The notes beneath the pieces are model-generated. The model had not been told where the DNA came from and made no database searches. It saw only the letters and a program-made list of their open reading frames with translations. 64,000 nt of DNA from VRUE01 sp963753245 (GTDB lineage Bacteria; Actinomycetota; Thermoleophilia; Solirubrobacterales; 70-9): positions 682,001 through 746,000 of the forward strand of contig CAVWBK010000002.1 of assembly GCA_963753245.1 (NCBI GenBank). Direction: 5' to 3'. The translations under genes were made by a program, and so were the position numbers. The first letter of the stretch is position 1. The number at the start of each line of letters is the position of its first letter. Positions 60,785 through 64,000 of this stretch are shown here, piece after piece.

Positions 60785-63475
60785 TTACGGTGGTGAGCTC
60801 GCGGCTTTGACCGCGAAGGACTGGCGGTTGGAGGCGGTTTTGCCTTCGGCGTCGGTGACGGTCAGCTTCAGGTACTTCGTGTCCGCAATTTGGAAGGTGA
60901 ATTCGATCCTGCAGCCATTGTGGGTCTCCCAAACGATGCTGCCGCTTTCGTTTTCAAACGACCAGGTGCAGGTGAGCGGCATGGCGCCGGTCGAGGTGCT
61001 GCCGTCAAGGGTCACAGGGACGCCGACTTCAACCCCCTGGGGGGCGGTCCAGATCGCCACCGGGGGAGTCGGTGAGCTCGCGGCTTTGACCGCGAAGGAC
61101 TGGCGGTTGGAGGCGGTTTTGCCTTCGGCGTCGGTGACGGTCAGCCTGACGAAGGCGGTGCCCGCCGCGGCGAAGGTATAGGTGGTCTTGCAGCCGCTCT
61201 TGGACGCAAGGACGCTGCCACCTTCGCTTTCGATTGACCAGGTGCAGGTGAGCGGCGCGGCGCCGGTCGAGGTGCTGCCGTCAAGGGTCACAGGGACGCC
61301 GACTTCAACCCCCTGGGGGGCGGTCCAGATCGCCACCGGGGGAGTCGGTGAGCTCGCGGCTTTGACCGCGAAGGACTGGCGGTTGGAGGCGGTTTCGCCT
61401 TCGGCGTCGGTGACGGTCAGCTTCAGGTACTTCGTGTCCGCAATTTGGAAGGTGAATTCGATCCTGCAGCCATTGTGGGTCTCCCAAACGATGCTGCCGC
61501 TTTCGTTTTCAAACGACCAGGTGCAGGTGAGCGGCATGGCGCCGGTCGAGGTGCTGCCGTCAAGGGTCACAGGGACGCCGACTTCAACCCCCTGGGGGGC
61601 GGTCCAGATCGCCACCGGGGGAGTCGGTGAGCTCGCGGCTTTGACCGCGAAGGACTGGCGGTTGGAGGCGGTTTTGCCTTCGGCGTCGGTGACGGTCAGC
61701 CTGACGAAGGCGGTGCCCGCCGCGGCGAAGGTATAGGTGGTCTTGCAGCCGCTCTTGGACGCAAGGACGCTGCCACCTTCGCTTTCGATTGACCAGGTGC
61801 AGGTGAGCGGCGCGGCGCCGGTCGAGGTGCTGCCGTCAAGGGTCACAGGGACGCCGACTTCAACCCCCTGGGGGGCGGTCCAGATCGCCACCGGGGGAGT
61901 CGGTGAGCTCGCGGCTTTGACCGCGAAGGACTGGCGGTTGGAGGCGGTTTCGCCTTCGGCGTCGGTGACGGTCAGCCTGACGAAGGCGGTGCCCGCCGCG
62001 GCGAAGGTATAGGTGGTCTTGCAGCCGCTCTTGGACGCAAGGACGCTGCCACCTTCGCTTTCGATTGACCAGGTGCAGGTGAGCGGCGCGGCGCCGGTCG
62101 AGGTGCTGCCGTCAAGGGTTGCCGCGACGCCTGCTTCGGCGCCTTTCGGGGCGGTCCAGATCGCCACCGGGGGAGTCGGTGAGCTCGCGGCTTTGACCGC
62201 GAAGGACTGGCGGTTGGAGGCGGTTTCGCCTTCGGCGTCGGTGACGGTCAGCCTGACGAAGGCGGTGCCCGCCGCGGCGAAGGTATAGGTGGTCTTGCAG
62301 CCGCTCTTGGACGCAAGGACGCTGCCACCTTCGCTTTCGATTGACCAGGTGCAGGTGAGCGGCGCGGCTCCGGTCGAGGTGCTGCCGTCAAGGGTCACAG
62401 GGACGCCGACTTCAACCCCCTGGGGGGCGGTCCAGATCGCCACCGGGGGAGTCGGGGGAGGCGCCGTTCCGCAGCCCGGTGATCCGTCAGCGCAGACCGG
62501 TTGCGAGTTGTCATCCCAGACGTTTCCCTGCCAAATGTTGGCGCCCCCTTCGTAGTAATAGGCAGCCAGCCCGTAGTAGCCGCCAAAGGGGTAGAAGCCC
62601 TTGGCATCCATCCCACCACTACAGGATGTTCCGCCACTGCCGGGTTCATACACCAAGCTTGTCGTGCAGCGAGCAAAGCGGTTGCGGGTGATCGTCATTG
62701 CGCCGGTCGAGCTCTGAGAGTTCGCCTGCGGGTAGACGACAAATCCACCTCCCGCAAGCAGGCTGTTGGTGACCGTGAAATTGTTTCCGCCACCGCAGAT
62801 CGTGTCGCCAAAGACCGTCGCGGTCTGGCCCTGTTCGTTGATCAGGGTAGAGTCTTCGACCGTGACCGCGCCCGAGCAGACGTAGATGTCCTCGGCGTGG
62901 GCACCCGAGTAGATCGAGGAGACCTTCATGTAGGTGTGCTTGACCACCAGCGGCCACGCCTGCACGCACTCATCGCAGAGGGTCAGATTGTCGTTTTCGA
63001 CGGTCACCCCGCTGTAGGCACGGATCGCGGCCTCAAGCGTCTGGGAGCCGGAGCCCTTGCCTTCGATCGTCGTGTCCTCGACCTTGGTCCCGGTGTGATT
63101 GTTCTGGACCCAGACCCCGGCTGAGCCGCTGCCGGCGTCGGTCGCGGTGATCTTGTCGTTGCGGATCGTCACGTTGTCGGCTTCGACCGTGATCTGGCCA
63201 TGGATTTCCTTGCCTTCGATCAGCTGCCCGTTGGTCGAGGCGGTGATCGAGCCCGAGGGGGTGAGGGTGCCGGTTGGGCCGGTGTTCGTGGCGTCGGGGT
63301 AGCCGCAGGTATGCGGAGAGGCAAAGCAATCGGTGCTCGCCGCCGCGCCGCTCGGTGCCAACGCGAGGGCGAAGACAACGAGGATTGCCAGGCAGGCCGC
63401 GAGGCTCAGCTGGCGTGCCGCCGAGCATTGCCAAAGGGGGGATCTCGCAATTCTCAGAAAAACACCAACTTCCAT
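60785..63475 (-). CDS. large secreted beta-helix protein with six PKD-like repeats
   Basis: The 896-residue protein has a signal peptide after a basic start (LSLAACLAILVVFALALAPS). Residues about 45-330 form a right-handed beta-helix-like domain (GQITVEADNVTIRNDKITAT, TKVEDTTIEGKGSG, VTVEDSTLINEQG). From about residue 343 six PKD-like repeats of 92 residues follow, each starting TPPVAIWTAP and ending RQSFAVKAASS. Each repeat has two cysteines (LTCTWS and SGC or NGC), probably a disulfide. It resembles a surface adhesin or polysaccharide-binding protein. The protein stops right after the last repeat with no anchor or sorting signal. Confidence 0.82.
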   Translation of the reverse strand: MEVGVFLRIARSPLWQCSAARQLSLAACLAILVVFALALAPSGAAASTDCFASPHTCGYPDATNTGPTGTLTPSGSITASTNGQLIEGKEIHGQITVEADNVTIRNDKITATDAGSGSAGVWVQNNHTGTKVEDTTIEGKGSGSQTLEAAIRAYSGVTVENDNLTLCDECVQAWPLVVKHTYMKVSSIYSGAHAEDIYVCSGAVTVEDSTLINEQGQTATVFGDTICGGGNNFTVTNSLLAGGGFVVYPQANSQSSTGAMTITRNRFARCTTSLVYEPGSGGTSCSGGMDAKGFYPFGGYYGLAAYYYEGGANIWQGNVWDDNSQPVCADGSPGCGTAPPPTPPVAIWTAPQGVEVGVPVTLDGSTSTGAAPLTCTWSIESEGGSVLASKSGCKTTYTFAAAGTAFVRLTVTDAEGETASNRQSFAVKAASSPTPPVAIWTAPKGAEAGVAATLDGSTSTGAAPLTCTWSIESEGGSVLASKSGCKTTYTFAAAGTAFVRLTVTDAEGETASNRQSFAVKAASSPTPPVAIWTAPQGVEVGVPVTLDGSTSTGAAPLTCTWSIESEGGSVLASKSGCKTTYTFAAAGTAFVRLTVTDAEGKTASNRQSFAVKAASSPTPPVAIWTAPQGVEVGVPVTLDGSTSTGAMPLTCTWSFENESGSIVWETHNGCRIEFTFQIADTKYLKLTVTDAEGETASNRQSFAVKAASSPTPPVAIWTAPQGVEVGVPVTLDGSTSTGAAPLTCTWSIESEGGSVLASKSGCKTTYTFAAAGTAFVRLTVTDAEGKTASNRQSFAVKAASSPTPPVAIWTAPQGVEVGVPVTLDGSTSTGAMPLTCTWSFENESGSIVWETHNGCRIEFTFQIADTKYLKLTVTDAEGKTASNRQSFAVKAASSPP
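60790..62449 (-). repeat. six tandem 276-bp repeats (PKD-coding), two alternating types
   Basis: Period 276 bp equals exactly 92 codons, so copy number can change without breaking the frame. In protein order the units are A, A', A, B, A, B. Type A has IESEGGSVLASKSGCKTTYT, type B has FENESGSIVWETHNGCRIEF. The last two A-B pairs are nearly identical over 552 bp, differing mainly in GETAS against GKTAS codons. A' has a distinct PKGAEAGVAATL start. This indicates recent duplication and gene conversion. Confidence 0.9.
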
Positions 63476-63547
63476 GTAATCGAGGGGCGAATAATCGGTA
63501 AACCACCGAAGCTTGGTTACGATACCCGGTATTGACTAGGGGAAACG

Positions 63548-63643
63548 TTGGTAGGCCTTATTTCATCCGTCTGGTGCGGCGGCGAGCTCACCCGTCCGGC
63601 CCTTGGAGCGGCGCTGGTGATGGGCGGCGCGGTCGTCCTCTAG
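63548..63643 (+). pseudogene. possible C-terminal scrap of an EamA/DMT-type transporter
   Basis: A short frame reads GLISSVWCGGELTRPALGAA followed by LVMGGAVVL and a stop. This resembles the last helix pair of EamA-family transporters (L-G-E-x-L-T ... G-A-x-L-I-L-x-G). The frame is closed upstream by TGA, so only about 30 residues remain. The match is short and could be chance. Confidence 0.3.
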
Positions 63644-63749
63644 CACCGGATTCCCGAGATCGGGGACCGACCAGCGCCACCGACTAACCCAGCAGGCAGC
63701 CCGCAACCTACACAGCCAAAACGCCGTCCTGGAGTCGCTTTTTTCGGTG

Positions 63750-63777
63750 AAGTGAGTCCATTCAAAGTGAGTCCATT
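63750..63777 (+). repeat. two 13-base direct repeats upstream of last gene
   Basis: AAGTGAGTCCATT occurs at 63750-63762 and 63765-63777, a 15-bp period. It lies about 50 bp before the TTG of the last gene. It could be a regulator-binding pair or a small duplication. Confidence 0.5.
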
Positions 63778-63825
63778 TGTTCCCGTTCGCCCCAAGCCGT
63801 GCGACGCGGGGCTACAATCAACCGG

Positions 63826-64000
63826 TTGCGCATCGGATGGAGATCAATCAATGCAGTCGTGGCTGGGGCAATCCTCGCCCTCGGCGTCTTTGTCTTGTCG
63901 GCATCGAGTGCCCTCGCCAGCGGCGGCAAGATCAAGGTCAAGGCGGAGGTCCAGAGTGTCGCCAAGCAGGGGAAGTCCGCCTGTGCCCACCCGTTCAGGA
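63826..64000 (+). CDS. secreted protein, N-terminal part (runs off window)
   Basis: From TTG 63826 the frame reads a signal peptide (VVAGAILALGVFVLSASSAL, then ASGG) and then a basic mature start (KIKVKAEVQSVAKQGKSACA). A TACAAT box at 63813-63818 is placed as a -10 whose transcript would start next to the TTG, so a leaderless mRNA is possible. No -35 is evident. The rest of the protein is beyond the window and its family is unknown. Confidence 0.5.
   Translation, partial: MRIGWRSINAVVAGAILALGVFVLSASSALASGGKIKVKAEVQSVAKQGKSACAHPFR

Larger units (their letters stand above)
63476..63825. other. 350-bp intergenic region between divergent secreted-protein genes
   Basis: It contains a possible EamA transporter remnant (63548-63643), a T-run at about 63739-63744 and a 13-base direct repeat before the last gene. 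No intact gene is seen. Confidence 0.45.

Noticed and set aside
60790..62449. Possible CRISPR array because of regular repeats.
   Set aside because: Units are 276 bp, coding and contiguous, with no spacer pattern.
60890..62555. Repeated plus-strand frames of about 90 codons across the PKD repeats.
   Set aside because: They are the opposite strand of the tandem repeats with the same 276-bp period; the minus frame has signal peptide and fold logic.

Overview
The window is a GC-rich bacterial chromosome segment. Its gene order resembles Actinomycetota, and the secreted repeat proteins and C-terminal tails point to the class Thermoleophilia (Solirubrobacterales-like); this placement is inferred from synteny and protein style, with no rRNA present. 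Many genes start with GTG or TTG, 4-bp stop/start overlaps are common, and one promoter appears to drive a leaderless mRNA.

Region 1 (1-18.2 kb) is mostly a minus-strand housekeeping series. It holds the start of dnaG, dgt, recO and mutM, then a divergent secreted GH5 glycoside hydrolase. After that come xerD, a DUF3866 gene, an M20 peptidase, pyrG, a MraY-like phosphosugar transferase, steB/mctB-like, steA-like, recN, an SQR-like flavoprotein (+), an MFS pump, nadK and tlyA. The tlyA-nadK-recN-steA-steB-pyrG-xerD order matches the mycobacterial arrangement.

Region 2 (18.2-28.9 kb) is a 10.7-kb accessory island sitting where dxs and tlyA would normally be neighbours. It contains remnants (an N-truncated gene, a TolB/WD40-like fragment and a hen1 N-terminal fragment broken at a tetranucleotide repeat). 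It also holds small membrane proteins of unknown function, an orphan HicB-like antitoxin, a GST, a cupin and an ArsR/AHSA1 pair with a well-formed operator-promoter. Five copies of a hairpin element with an anti-Shine-Dalgarno-like C/U-rich leader lie between the cassettes, all in the same orientation.

Region 3 (28.9-55.9 kb) returns to housekeeping genes on the minus strand. It runs dxs, polyprenyl synthase, xseB-like, nusB, efp; then four lifestyle genes in mixed orientation (secreted protein, SDR, M42 peptidase, GGDEF cyclase); then pepQ, aroQ, an aroK-aroB fusion, aroC, a secreted beta-helix protein, aroE, mltG, ruvX, alaS, mnmA, a DUF2007-like gene, aspS, hisS, a glyoxalase-II-like hydrolase, a small membrane protein, a glutamate formiminotransferase-like gene and an M29-like aminopeptidase. 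The notable gene is mnmA, which carries an IscU/NifU-like Fe-S scaffold domain at its N-terminus.

Region 4 (55.9-64 kb) is a mobile, recombining end. A CAT-anticodon tRNA is followed 1.9 kb later by a direct repeat of its 3' half, bracketing an NlpC/P60 endopeptidase gene. Next are a truncated secreted-protein gene, a frameshifted IS982-type transposase and an intact IS701-type element with perfect inverted repeats and a CTAG target duplication. The region closes with a large secreted beta-helix protein carrying six near-identical PKD-like repeats, and the 5' end of another secreted protein.
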